A DNA stretch of 64,000 nt. Origin: Annulohypoxylon bovei var. microspora. Lineage: Eukaryota > Ascomycota > Sordariomycetes > Xylariales > Hypoxylaceae. The notes below the pieces were generated by a model that was not told where the DNA came from, searched no databases, and saw only the letters and a program-made list of their open reading frames with translations. Below, in pieces: positions 21,413-31,763 of the stretch. The DNA is taken from assembly GCA_022836615.1 (NCBI GenBank), contig MU405299.1:62001-126000 (forward strand), written 5' to 3'. The stretch's first letter is position 1, and each line of letters opens with the position of its first letter. A program made the position numbers and the translations under genes.

Positions 21413-24010
21413 TCAACGGCCGCCCTTCTTAATCCACGGCACGTCAGGCCCCGCCGGCTGCTTCCTCACAGCCCTCGGCTTGAACGGCGGGCCGGCATAC
21501 GTCGGGGGCACGGTCGGGGTGTCGGGGTGCGGCAGGGGCCCCGTGCCGTTCTTCTCGAACAGGCTGCCGGTGGTGTCGCCGCCCACGGCCCCGGCCATCT
21601 GCCCGGTCTTGCCCAGCGCCAGCAGCGCGAAGTGGCCGCCGACGACGGGGCGCGCGCTGAAGTGGTCGATCAGCAGGGGGTAGTCGCCGGTCCCGACGGC
21701 CTCGTACAGGTCCGAGAACGGCAGGTTAGTCGTGGTCTCGTTGAGCCAGTAGGCGACGGCGTTGACGAACAGGCGGCGCGTGGTGCGGGAGCACGTGGCG
21801 GCGGTCCAGATCTCCCAGTCGCTCTTGGTGTAGTGGTGGCGGTTGTCGAGCGGCACGCCGAAGGTCTGGGACACGGTGGCGTACCAGCGCGACTGCATCT
21901 CGTAGACGCGCGGCCGCACGAGCCCCATGTTCAGCAGCTTGTCGAAGAACACGTTGTACAGCAGCCCCCAGCTCGACCGCCACTGGTACGCGAGCAGCGT
22001 GTGCCGCCCCGACGGGTCGATCGCCAGGTCCTCCCACTGGTCGTAGTACGACGACGCCGCCTCCGCGAACGTCGACGCCGCCTCCCCGTTGCCGACGACC
22101 CGCGCGATCGCCGACATGGCCTGCAGCCCGACGATGCCCTTGATGGCTAGGTTCGTCTGGTTCGCCAGCTCGCCCGCGAAGTCGTCGGTGCTGAGCTGCG
22201 CCGAGGGCACCAGCGAGAAGTCGATTAGGTACTGCGCGAACTGCGCGAGGAGCTCGTAGTGGCTGGTCAGCCAGCGCTCGTCGCCTGTGAATTTGTAGTA
22301 CGCGTACGCCATCAGGATGAAGTTGCCGCTGTTTTCCACCGGCATGTATTCGTCGGTGCCCTCGACGTGGCCGGTCGCCAGCGGGAAGTGCGCGCCGATA
22401 TCGTGCGTTGAGTAGGTGTTGGGGTAGAAATCGCCTTCCTGCAGCTCGAGCAAGGGCTGCATGATGTACTTGAGGAGGGTGGGGTTGGCATATAGGAAGA
22501 AAGGGACGGCGGGGTAGAGGACGTCGACTGTGTTGATGTTGCCGTTGCTGGATATTTCTTTCTGAAATATGAGAGGCTCTACGGATGAATCCGAGCTGTT
22601 GGGCACGGAGGGAGGAACCGCGAAGACGTAGGCTCCCATGACCTGCCTTGCTGATAGTGCTACTATTGCGTAATACGACTCTGCTTCCGAAATGTAGGGA
22701 ACTGCAATACCGGTTGCGTTTCCGGGCTCGAGGTATCCATAACCTGAGTTAGGGTCGAATTCGTATTGCTGTCCGTATTGGTCGGTTCCGTTTAGAACAT
22801 CAGATGCTCTATAAGTTGAACTGTTTTTAAATGCAGCAAGTGTGCTACCGTTGCCATAAATAGGGGGTTCGTTGCCTCTATAAAAGGCGTTGACGTCGGC
22901 CCTAAGCTTCATCTCGAACTCATATCCAAGTGCCGCGACGGTGTTAAAGTCGTTCCAATGGAAGCGGATCGTTTCATGCATACCCCCATAGCACTTTTCC
23001 CACCAGGGAGCCAAATTCGACAGCCCTCCCTTATGAAGGTATCTCACTGAAGGGGACTGGATTGAGCCAATAGTATAGCGAACAGAAGTCTCGATTACAT
23101 TTCCCATATCATGGGCAAAGGCATATACGGGCTCCTGGTTTCCAAAACCGCGCGTCACTGAGCCGGCATCGTTATTGAGCTGGAGATTATTGACGAAGCC
23201 AAATCGGACGCTCGTGGCAGAGCCACTCTGGTACGAGAAGTTTGATGCTCCAAATGAACTTGTAGTAAACGAGAAATTTCCCCATCGTGGAATTTGATTC
23301 GCCTCGGAAAAGAGCGAGGGAAATCTTGGACGTAATATCCAACTGGTTGGCACGTCGGTGATATTTCCTGTCCCATTCCCATTTAGTGGGCCAGTATGGA
23401 ATTCTTTGATGATGTCAAATTCGTTGCCTAATCCTATCCACTGGGCATTGACATCGGAATAGAATTGCACATGATGTGGCTTGCCATCGGCTGACCGAAC
23501 CGTGGTTGTCAGATAGCTTAGCGGGATAGAGCTCCGGCAGATATCCCTAGGCGTAACCGGTGAGAAGAAGCTCGCCGTAATGATCACTGGTCCGGCAAGG
23601 AATGTGAAGTTAGAGTACTGGGAATCATATCTGACTTCAAGGGGTACCGTAGTATTGAAATACGATAGCTCTGGAAAGTCATTGATGACAGTGCCCATGT
23701 ACTCAAATGAATTGCCATCGACCACGACGATCCCTTCCCACCCCAGCCCTTGACCGAACCAGAAGATGGGATTTTGACTATTCAATGTCCCGTGTGCAAC
23801 TGTGGAGGACCAAGCGCTGGTGTATGGACTCCGAACAGCCAAAGGGATAGCTGGTGGTCTAAGGGGGTGGTACTTTGGAACAGTAGAGGCTTCGGCGCTA
23901 TCTGGATAGACTGTAAAATTGGTGAATGGGGGGATCTGAGCCACAACGTTGGGCAAGATGGTAGTGAGGACCAAGGAGGTACCCACCACCAACTTGCTGA
24001 GGATGCACAT
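21413..24010 (-). CDS. gtaA: Secreted glutaminase, GtaA-like
   Basis: A single 865-residue frame starting at ATG 24010. It begins with a signal peptide (residues ~1-24, ending VVAQ). It continues with YHPLRPPAIPLAVRSPYTSAW and then WFGQGLGWEGIVVVDG, as in Aspergillus glutaminase A and its DUF4964/DUF5127/DUF4965/DUF1793 architecture. The C-terminal half carries YSTHDIGAHFPLATGH, MPVENSGNFILM and TNLAIKGIVGLQAM. The family converts extracellular L-glutamine to glutamate and ammonia. Length is slightly above the ~690-residue Aspergillus enzyme, with a Pro-rich C-terminal tail. Base composition is two-part: the C-terminal coding portion (about 21.4-22.45 kb) is strongly GC-rich, while the rest is near 48% GC. 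The catalytic assignment is by family. Confidence 0.88.
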   Translation of the reverse strand: MCILSKLVVGTSLVLTTILPNVVAQIPPFTNFTVYPDSAEASTVPKYHPLRPPAIPLAVRSPYTSAWSSTVAHGTLNSQNPIFWFGQGLGWEGIVVVDGNSFEYMGTVINDFPELSYFNTTVPLEVRYDSQYSNFTFLAGPVIITASFFSPVTPRDICRSSIPLSYLTTTVRSADGKPHHVQFYSDVNAQWIGLGNEFDIIKEFHTGPLNGNGTGNITDVPTSWILRPRFPSLFSEANQIPRWGNFSFTTSSFGASNFSYQSGSATSVRFGFVNNLQLNNDAGSVTRGFGNQEPVYAFAHDMGNVIETSVRYTIGSIQSPSVRYLHKGGLSNLAPWWEKCYGGMHETIRFHWNDFNTVAALGYEFEMKLRADVNAFYRGNEPPIYGNGSTLAAFKNSSTYRASDVLNGTDQYGQQYEFDPNSGYGYLEPGNATGIAVPYISEAESYYAIVALSARQVMGAYVFAVPPSVPNSSDSSVEPLIFQKEISSNGNINTVDVLYPAVPFFLYANPTLLKYIMQPLLELQEGDFYPNTYSTHDIGAHFPLATGHVEGTDEYMPVENSGNFILMAYAYYKFTGDERWLTSHYELLAQFAQYLIDFSLVPSAQLSTDDFAGELANQTNLAIKGIVGLQAMSAIARVVGNGEAASTFAEAASSYYDQWEDLAIDPSGRHTLLAYQWRSSWGLLYNVFFDKLLNMGLVRPRVYEMQSRWYATVSQTFGVPLDNRHHYTKSDWEIWTAATCSRTTRRLFVNAVAYWLNETTTNLPFSDLYEAVGTGDYPLLIDHFSARPVVGGHFALLALGKTGQMAGAVGGDTTGSLFEKNGTGPLPHPDTPTVPPTYAGPPFKPRAVRKQPAGPDVPWIKKGGR

Positions 24011-27000
24011 GACTTTTTCGATCTCCTATACTTTAATCCACAAGAAAGGGTTAGGTATTGCTGCCCAAGGGATACTGGTCGACCGATAGACTCTTGATCT
24101 GAATCACGAGGTACGACATGACATATATATGACTTCATGGGCCTTTAGTAACACTCACCTTCGATTGTAGGGGAAAACAAATATAGAGCGATCTATAGAG
24201 TGGTGTTCATGTGCTGAGTGGGGGTGGTCTAAGGGGAGGCCGGTGAACCACCAGTGATAGGAAGTCCACGCGATTTAGTGGAACTGAGAATGAGATTTGG
24301 GATTCTAGGATAATAGACGACTCGGCGCTAATTGAATGGAATGATTTAATGTATGGCGGAACGGCAAATTGACGGTAACTAATATTATAACATCGAGGAC
24401 GCCTTGGTGTAATCCCAAGAACGTCCTAGTAGATGGATAGATGATGGTGACCCTGCAGGATGCAATAGGAGTCGTCCAATCATAGGTGTTAGATAGGATA
24501 TGCATACATGTAAGGTTGTTTACATATACATATGTTGTGTGTTGTGTGCTGCATACCGTGAGTTTTGTATGATATGTAGGTGGATTAAGCTGATACAGTA
24601 TAAATGCAGGAGGGCTAAGCTATCAAAGCTGCGAATGTGTACCTAGGTACCTAGTGTATCGTCTGAATTGTGTGTATCAACCAAAATTTACTTGAATTCA
24701 CTTCCATTTCGGAAACAAGCGCATTCTTAGAACAAACAAAGGAGCATGTATTTGTCAAAGTCTAGATACACGGGATGTATAGGAGGGCACCCCCTTTGTA
24801 TGTAACTACCGCTGATAGCCTAGCTTCTCTTACGTGATTGGTCAACGGAGGATTAAATTACCCTTTTCGGCAATCATCTATCAGCTCCACTTTGAGGGGG
24901 CGTTCTGGACCGCGTGTTATACCTAGGTTCACTGGACTTATTGATTGATTTGGAGAAGTGCCCACAGTCCGGGTTATATCTACGTAACTAGGTAATATAG
25001 ATTTAGATATAAGAACGCTTAACTCACAGTCTGGTCCGAAGTGAGAGAAAGACCCCAAGAATTTGACCCCCTTGACTAGGATCGGCAGATGAAGAGAATA
25101 TTAGTGGTTAAATTCAGCACCTGCATCCTACATGGATTAGCTGCTTCTTCATACGCTGCGTGCCTGGTATCGAAGGCTATGGTCCTACATATGTAATGTA
25201 TTATAGGTGACAGTGTTGTGACAATGTTATATAATATGTCTTAGCTTGAGATGTTGGTGATGATGTTACACCGCATTGTGCGAGACTCAAGCTTTGGATG
25301 TTTGAGTCGGAGCAACATACTCCACGGGGCCGGCCCGTCGCACCCCACCGGTTAGTGAATAAATAGGAGACGCTAACCCCGCGATCTAATAGCCTTACAA
25401 ATAATATAGAATACATTCATAATCTTGATAATCGCCTAATATTGGACCATCATTAGAAAACACATCCTAATTCTACAAGTTAAGAAAATAACGTGTAGTT
25501 ATATTGATATGACTACCTAGTATATTGGTGATCTCGGTCGTTTTTAGTCCAGTTTTATTTGCGTAGCTTAGGCGCCTACGTAAACTAGCAAATTGTAGCA
25601 TAGGCGAGCCGAAACATACATACGTTTACCTAACACCATTTCACGAGAGTATTGGTCATTTCAGACATATTCGTGGAGTATGTCGAAGGGATCCACGTTA
25701 TCTACAAGGTTCACTTTATCCTGTTCGTGTGAATCGCAAACACAGCTTAAGCTAACCTTGTACAATATCACCGCGTGCCAAACCTTGTGTTTCTAATACG
25801 GGTTTGCGCATAACACGTGGACATAATATGCTTCCCTTCTGTGATCTATACCATATCCCTAAAGCGGATATTTAGCACCGTGCCGATATTCCATCAATTT
25901 GCGATGCTTGATAGATGCCGCGTGTGCAAATTACCGCGATAGACATATGCTATCTATGATGACATCGTCTTTCTACTCGTTTTCTACCGGGCTTTAGTTC
26001 AACTCAAAGTTGTCTGCAGCATGGTGGGGACGAGACGTCTAACATAATGGAGGATGTTAGATTATTCTGTGCTCTTGAGATATGAGTAAGGGTGCCTTGG
26101 CTTTTTGCGCTCTTCATATTATCCGAACTAAAAGTCTCCCAAGGAATTAATGATATGAACAAGTCAGTGTAGGTAGGTAGTGTATGAAAATCATATTGAC
26201 CAAACCGATTATCCGTCACTACAAACAATTCGGCAATCGGGTGGAACAGAAGTCCAGGATCAAATCGATATCACTCTTTCGGGTAGGGAACCGAAAGCAT
26301 CCACCAAAGCATCCGTCCTCGTATATGATAGTTTAGATATGCGACTTCTGAACGATCGATTGATCGAATAGTAGGCGAGTTCGCCTGTTTTCCGCCCATC
26401 GCATGGGCACAACAATATCCGGGATGCCTGGCAAGCGTGATCGAATGTGGGGAGAGATGCGACTTGATTTCCAAGGAGTAGCGCTTATTGTCATTTATTA
26501 TAAATGACGCTTTACTGGTTCGGCGGCTGGAAAAAGGAGGAATGCCGACGAGAATTGCTGACACAATTTATGCCAAGCTTTGCCGGCATATTGAGCTTAG
26601 GGGGATCGAGCAGGGGATTCTCGTCGATGACTCGTCAAAATTCGCCTAACGTTAGATTGATCGTGCTGCGGCTGAACATTGCGAAGCCCGTCATGCCGAC
26701 TTCCACTGCCTGGTTACATGACACCCCCACTGGAAATTTATATAGGGCCATTCTTGAGACTGAAAAATTAGTACTACGCCTTTCACTTGAACGCTTGGCT
26801 TAGGTATTCCCTGGAAGATGGCTCCGAAGGTCACGCGTAGCGACATGAAAGATGGCGAGATAGGCGCAACATATTTCCCTTGTAGTTACTTTGCTATGCC
26901 ACACCTATTTGCGACTTCGGGGACTGCCGGATTTGTTTTGACTTGTAGCCGCAAAACAGTGTCGAACAATTTCCACCTCGGATAATGTTGTTGGAATCTG

Positions 27001-27126
27001 ATGTTTGTGAATCTTGTTGATAACCTTAACGTAGTATGCTGGTATGTGTCACCGTAGTCACCGTCGACCTCGTTTGGAGCTAGAAACATTTCTTATCACT
27101 GGATTATATGGAACCTTCGTTTTAGT
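24011..27126. other. Long gene-poor spacer
   Basis: About 3.1 kb, AT-rich. A few short open frames (25201-25416, 26004-26228, 26504-26803) show no domain, splice signal or compositional bias. An ACCTAGGTACCTAG motif lies at about 24641-24654. The 26886-27089 minus-strand frame directly behind the Eco1-like gene was examined for a lost acetyltransferase domain and shows none. Confidence 0.6.
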
Positions 27127-28008
27127 TTAATCTGATATTTCATTGTCTTGAGAGGTGGACTTCGCCTTCAGCATAGCTGCATGACGCTTAGCGTGGTATT
27201 TCGCGTCCTGCTTGTGTAGAGGGTTGTACAGCATATCGCATTCCTTGCACTCCGTAAATCCCTTCTCCGAGATTGATAGACTTAGCGTCGTCTGCACTAC
27301 GCTTGGTTTAGAGTTTTCCTTCTTGTTTCGCCCACGTTTTCTAGCTTCCAATCGGTTTTCCCGTGTCGAACCCGATCGGTTGAGAGTATTTAGGCTAGTA
27401 TCAGATTGCACATCCATCGGGCTCACTGATGCTTCAGACGCTTCGTCTGTTTCATCTGACTTTTGATCTTTTTCTTCATCTTCTCCTTCGACCACATTCT
27501 TCTGGCTGGGATCATCGGATGTAGCTTGGGATATTATACGTGTAGTGAGTCTTCGTCGGTTCTTCTGATGAAAGTCGGACATTGGGGGAGATGATGGAGG
27601 TGTGCTGGCGGGTTCGACAGGACCAGAAACCGGACCCGAAGAATTGAACAAGCTGCTCGGGGCTGGTTGGACAATCTTAAAGTAACTCATGATTGTTCCT
27701 TTCTTTGCGAACTGCGTGGGAGGTAGAGTCGGAGAAGGACAAGTGGCGCTAGATTGGCGTGCTGATTCTGTCACCTCGACCTTAGGTTCTAGAGTCGTAT
27801 TTATTTCCTCAACCCGCCGTTTCTTCGATGCAGGGTCTGCTACATCGGTTGATGAAGTGCGCTTACTATAAGTTCGCAGTGGCCGTCTAAGATAGTTAGT
27901 TGGAACTTGACCCGCGTACATATAAAGATAGCACGAGAGTACTAACATCCGACTATGTTTTCCTATAACTTTCGGTTCATTTTGGTCACCTAGACTTGAT
28001 GAGCCCAT
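27127..28008 (-). CDS. Eco1-type C2H2 zinc-finger protein lacking the acetyltransferase
   Basis: A 293-residue frame from ATG 28008. The C-terminus (residues ~245-285) reads VVQTTLSLS, then CKECDMLYNP and YHAKRHAAMLK. It is a C-x2-C...H-x3-H finger of the zf-C2H2_3 type that precedes the catalytic domain in the cohesin acetyltransferase Eco1/Ctf7. Near the N-terminus, LRRPLRTYSKR and a run of KKRR are the usual Eco1-like lead. At about residue 105, GTIMSYFK resembles a PCNA-interacting (PIP) motif. The frame stops ~15 residues after the finger, and no GNAT-like sequence follows. It is therefore either a stand-alone finger protein or a truncated Eco1. The middle is disordered, Ser/Asp/Glu-rich. 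An intron near the N-terminus is possible because residues ~15-35 look unlike the rest. Two MluI boxes lie upstream. Confidence 0.75.
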   Translation of the reverse strand: MGSSSLGDQNEPKVIGKHSRMLVLSCYLYMYAGQVPTNYLRRPLRTYSKRTSSTDVADPASKKRRVEEINTTLEPKVEVTESARQSSATCPSPTLPPTQFAKKGTIMSYFKIVQPAPSSLFNSSGPVSGPVEPASTPPSSPPMSDFHQKNRRRLTTRIISQATSDDPSQKNVVEGEDEEKDQKSDETDEASEASVSPMDVQSDTSLNTLNRSGSTRENRLEARKRGRNKKENSKPSVVQTTLSLSISEKGFTECKECDMLYNPLHKQDAKYHAKRHAAMLKAKSTSQDNEISD

Positions 28009-28178
28009 CGTAGCGATATATAGAATTTTCCAACATTACAACTCCAAAGGAATTGATGGTTAGGAAAACGGAAATATATTGGATTGAATGTGCCAAGGTT
28101 GAGGATATCCCATGATTAAATTGGCTTCCCCTGTCAATGTTTTAAAGTCAGAAGTGGAAAATCGCACTGAAGGGAGAG

Positions 28179-28231
28179 ACGCGTAAATTGGATTCAGTGT
28201 CATAGTGTAGACGCGTCGCGGTGAGACGCGA
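28179..28231. promoter_or_regulatory. Two MCB (ACGCGT) boxes plus a half site
   Basis: Perfect ACGCGT hexamers lie at 28179-28184 and 28211-28216, and ACGCGA at 28226-28231. They are about 170-225 bp upstream of the Eco1-like start at 28008. In yeasts this hexamer is the binding site of MBF, which drives G1/S transcription of replication and cohesion genes. The same region also serves nothing else, because the gene on the other side is transcribed toward it. Confidence 0.6.
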
Positions 28232-28404
28232 ATGTGGGGTACAAATGGGTGGGATAAAAAAAAACGTGACAGCTGTCAACCGAATGGCAAAGACTTATTG
28301 ACAACTGCCAATCAAAAGAGATATTAGCATCGTAGGGCTGAACTGAGAAAAACAGGCAGATTAGTAGATTTTTTAGGGTAAATTTTAGTGATGGTATATT
28401 GATT

Positions 28405-29288
28405 TCATGTTGGACCTTTGATTCTTTGCCGAAGATTCGTTGCGGGTTCCTTTTCGTTTAATGTCAGAGGCTCATCACCACCCTTCTTATCCTTGCCATC
28501 TTCTCCAATGACCCAAGTCTGGACGATCTCCTTAACTTCTTTCTTCTTTCTCTGCATCTTCTCGCCCTCTTCCATTCTCCATGTATAAGCAGAGTAGACG
28601 GCAACTTCTGCGATGGCAACGATGATGCTACCGCCTAAACTTAGGAATAATCGGGCTGGGACACTCCACCACCTGGCTGCTATCCAGAGTGCCGCGGCGA
28701 CGCCGAAAATGCTAACTAGGAAGTTGATGACTAGCGTTATTTGTTTCTGGACGTCTCCATGTTCGATGTCGTCTCCTATATCTGAGGCTTTGGTGGGTCG
28801 ATTGACCTCGGCAAAAGAATGCGCCATGGGTGCATCGGGAAACCTTCGTGCGAACGATTCTCTTGGAGGAGCTTTCTTCAACATGCGCTCATATGATCTC
28901 TCTTCTTCTTCGTAACGCAACCGAGCCATCAAGGCTTTATACTCGTCAGTCTGTGTATACTTGAATTAGTCAACCCATATAATGCGGAAGGGGATAGAAG
29001 ACAAACCGGCTCTGGTTTTGGAGGTGGGGGAGGTATATAAATCGTCGCACTACGAAGAAGTTCTTCCAATCGTGTCGCATTATCTGACTTATCCTTCAGG
29101 CATTTCCATATGTCGATGATCTGCCCATGGCTTATGGGATTTCCAAGCTCGGGATCCTTTAACGATGGTTCACCATTGTTCTTTGAATTTGAAGTGTTAT
29201 CGTCATTCCGGGGGATGTCATCAACATTTGTACCAGCCAATGTATTCAATGCCTCCACTATGGAGGGGGTCATAGTAAGGAGCACCAT
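28405..29288 (-). CDS. V-ATPase assembly factor Vma12-like (ER membrane)
   Basis: Two exons, 29288-29007 and 28950-28405, with a 56-bp intron (GTTTGT donor), giving 275 residues. Exon 1 carries the conserved ISHGQIIDIWKCLK, RLEELLRSATIYIPPPPPKP segment. Exon 2 continues TDEYKALMARLRYEEEERSYERM, exactly the join expected for the Vma12/TMEM199 (PF11712) family. Two membrane helices follow (ITLVINFLVSIFGVAAALWIA and LFLSLGGSIIVAIAEVAVY), then a Lys/Glu-rich cytosolic tail. The protein works in the ER with Vma21/Vma22 to assemble the V0 sector of the vacuolar ATPase. It is divergent from coq1, with 429 bp between start codons. Confidence 0.9.
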
Positions 29289-29717
29289 GTTCGGTTGTGG
29301 TGTTAAACATGATGTTCATGAATAACATTGAAAGGATCAAGTCAGATGAAAGGCAGTGACATTGAATTCACAGAATAAAGCTTGGGTGGATCGCACTGTT
29401 ATCGATCGCACTGTTTATTAGATCTTGGAAGGCACTACATACCTCGGTACATACATGCATACATGTCGGTGTTCCCAAGGTTTAAATACCGACCATTACC
29501 TAAGCCGTGCCAATTCAACGTCCCACCATCGTTGGTACTAAATTTTTATTTGCAAATCACCCATCGTCATCTGTGTCAGCTCTCAAAACTATCGCATTTC
29601 AGTTTCGAACTCCGAATTCCCCAATATCGCTACCCTAATGCTCCGACCACCTCCTTTACGACATCCTTAAATCAATTGGGCCCCCGGAATAGTCCTAAGG
29701 CCAGGAAATCGGACGCC
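29289..29717. promoter_or_regulatory. Bidirectional promoter between vma12-like and coq1
   Basis: A 429-bp stretch separates the two divergent start codons. The 3' two thirds is open in the coq1 frame back to 29382, but no ATG occurs in frame before 29718, so this is probably 5' UTR. It contains an ATACATACATGCATACATG tract (about 29448-29467). Confidence 0.5.
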
Positions 29718-31148
29718 ATGCAGCTCCGAATAGGTGCTTCCGGGCTCTTAAAAGCCCGCGCAGCCGCCGGCCGACCTTCGGTTTTTTCGCCCTGTTCAGA
29801 TTGTCAAAGAGCGATATCTTTAGATCTTAGGATACGTATATTCAAATCATTATACCATAATACTCCAAGAAGATCTTCAGCATGGGCAGCGGCTGTTTCT
29901 GTCGCATCGAATATGGTTTCCAATGCCGTTACTCGAGCCACCAAGTCCGAACTGCCCATTGATCCTCTACGGATTGTCGCTAAGGAGATGAAGCATTTAA
30001 CGGGTAATATCCGACAACTTCTAGGTTCCGGACATCCTTCTTTAGATCGAGTCGCAAAATATTACACACAAGCCGAGGGAAAACACGTGCGACCATTAAT
30101 AGTTCTACTAATGTCTAGAGCTACCTCATTATGCCCCAAAGCTCCAGAGTCCCCCACGTCCCACACAATGGCAACCATAGACTCCTCAATATCTCCGCTT
30201 AGTGTTCTCTCTGACGTAAATCCTTCATCTCCGCATGACGACTTTTCTTCTGAACCCGAATCTACCGAAAACGACGTTCTTCCATCCCAGCGCCGCCTAG
30301 CCGAGATCACAGAGTTGATTCACACTGCCTCGCTTCTCCACGATGATGTTATAGACCATTCAGTCTCGCGACGAGGGTCCCCATCTGCAAACTACGAATT
30401 CGGTAACAAGATGGCTGTTTTAGCTGGAGACTTTCTACTGGGAAGAGCGTCCGTTGCTCTAGCGCGATTGCGAAATGCGGAAGTGGTTGAACTTTTAGCG
30501 ACAGTTATAGCGAACCTAGTCGAGGGTGAATTCATGCAGCTGAAGAATACTGCGCGTGACGAAAAAAATCCCAGGTGGTCGGAGGACATATTCACCTACT
30601 ATCTACAAAAGACGTATCTCAAGACAGCCAGCCTGATATCAAAGTCATGTCGGGCAGCTGCGCTTCTTGGCAGAGCAGACTTGAACACTGTCGACGCTGC
30701 CTATTCCTACGGCAGGAATTTAGGCCTCGCATTCCAGTTGGTCGACGACATGTTAGATTATACTAAATCTGGGAAAGATTTAGGAAAGCCGGCTGGTGCC
30801 GATTTACAGTTAGGTCTCGCGACTGCGCCTTTACTGTTTGCGTGGAAGACGACACCGGAGTTAGGAACATTAGTGGGGCGAAAATTCGGGAAAGAAGGTG
30901 ACGTGAAAAGAGTAAGTGTTACAAACAATGGCTGCACTAGCTGTATTAGCTGTACCACATCGATAGCTTGCTAACCCCGTCTATAGGCACGCGACCTAGT
31001 CTACCAAAGTGATGGTATTGAACAAACGAGAGCTCTAGCGGAAGAGTACTCTCAAAAAGCAATTACGGCTCTTGACAAATTCCCGGCTAGCGAAGCAAAA
31101 GACGGTCTAATAGAGATGGCGATGAATACGTTAAAACGTCAGAAGTAA
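29718..31148 (+). CDS. coq1: Mitochondrial polyprenyl diphosphate synthase Coq1
   Basis: Two exons, 29718-30911 and 30987-31148 (75-bp intron, GTAAGT donor), giving 451 residues. The N-terminus is Arg/Ala-rich without acids (MQLRIGASGLLKARAAAGR), as in a mitochondrial presequence. Trans-prenyltransferase landmarks are complete: GKHVRPLIVLLMSRA, the first aspartate-rich motif LLHDDVIDHS, GDFLLGRASVALA, and the second motif FQLVDDMLDYT. The C-terminal segment on exon 2 (SQKAITALDKFPASEAKDGLIEMA) is the usual ending. It makes the side chain of ubiquinone from isopentenyl diphosphate. About 60 disordered, Ser/Pro-rich residues lie between PLIVLLMSRA and the first motif, an insertion common in fungal homologues. 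It marks the right end of the conserved housekeeping block. Confidence 0.94.
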
Positions 31149-31763
31149 TACCCTTTTAGATTTGTATTACCACTCGTAATCGCATAGAAGGCGTTATATG
31201 GCCGCGTGGGGGATGTCCGTTACCTATACATGTGTTACGAGGCATGACCGTGGATGACGACCCTACCTAGTTGTATCAAAATGTACAATTATGAGCAGCA
31301 TACCTAGACAGAACCACCAAACTCAAATTCAATAATGAGCATTAGAAGTCAGTTATTCAAAGTTCCTGCTGCTACCTTGCTCTATTTCTACTACTATGAT
31401 TCTCGTGTCCCTAGGAGACTTTTCCCACCGACGATCATTACCGGTCTCACGCCTTATGGACCTTTGTTGACGATCACAAGAGCTCCGCAATCCTGTCTCT
31501 TGGTATTGGAAGTTGATTGGTCCCGAATCAGAGGCACAACCAACAATTTCTTCGATCTCAATGCACGGTTTGCATTTCTAGATTTTGCTATTGACCAACA
31601 CATTCACACTTCTCAAATCTAGTTTAGGCTCTATAAATAGAGGCATCGCAGGGTTCACGCTGCGCCGTGACACCACTCTAATATTCACTCTTCCATCCTA
31701 TCATTCGCCTATCACCAAACTCGCAACTCCAACCCAATTCTTCTCGCAGATCGCGGTCCGAGG
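31149..31763. other. Spacer between convergent genes
   Basis: 615 bp. A 95-codon plus-strand frame (31335-31622) has no recognisable similarity. This spacer is the likely boundary between housekeeping and accessory DNA. Confidence 0.5.

Noticed and set aside
26886..27089. Missing acetyltransferase half of Eco1 downstream of the zinc-finger gene
   Set aside because: The frame shows no GNAT acetyl-CoA-binding motif, and no splice signal joins it convincingly.
31335..31622. 95-codon frame between coq1 and the transporter
   Set aside because: No similarity or splice support. It lies in 3' flanking DNA of two convergent genes.
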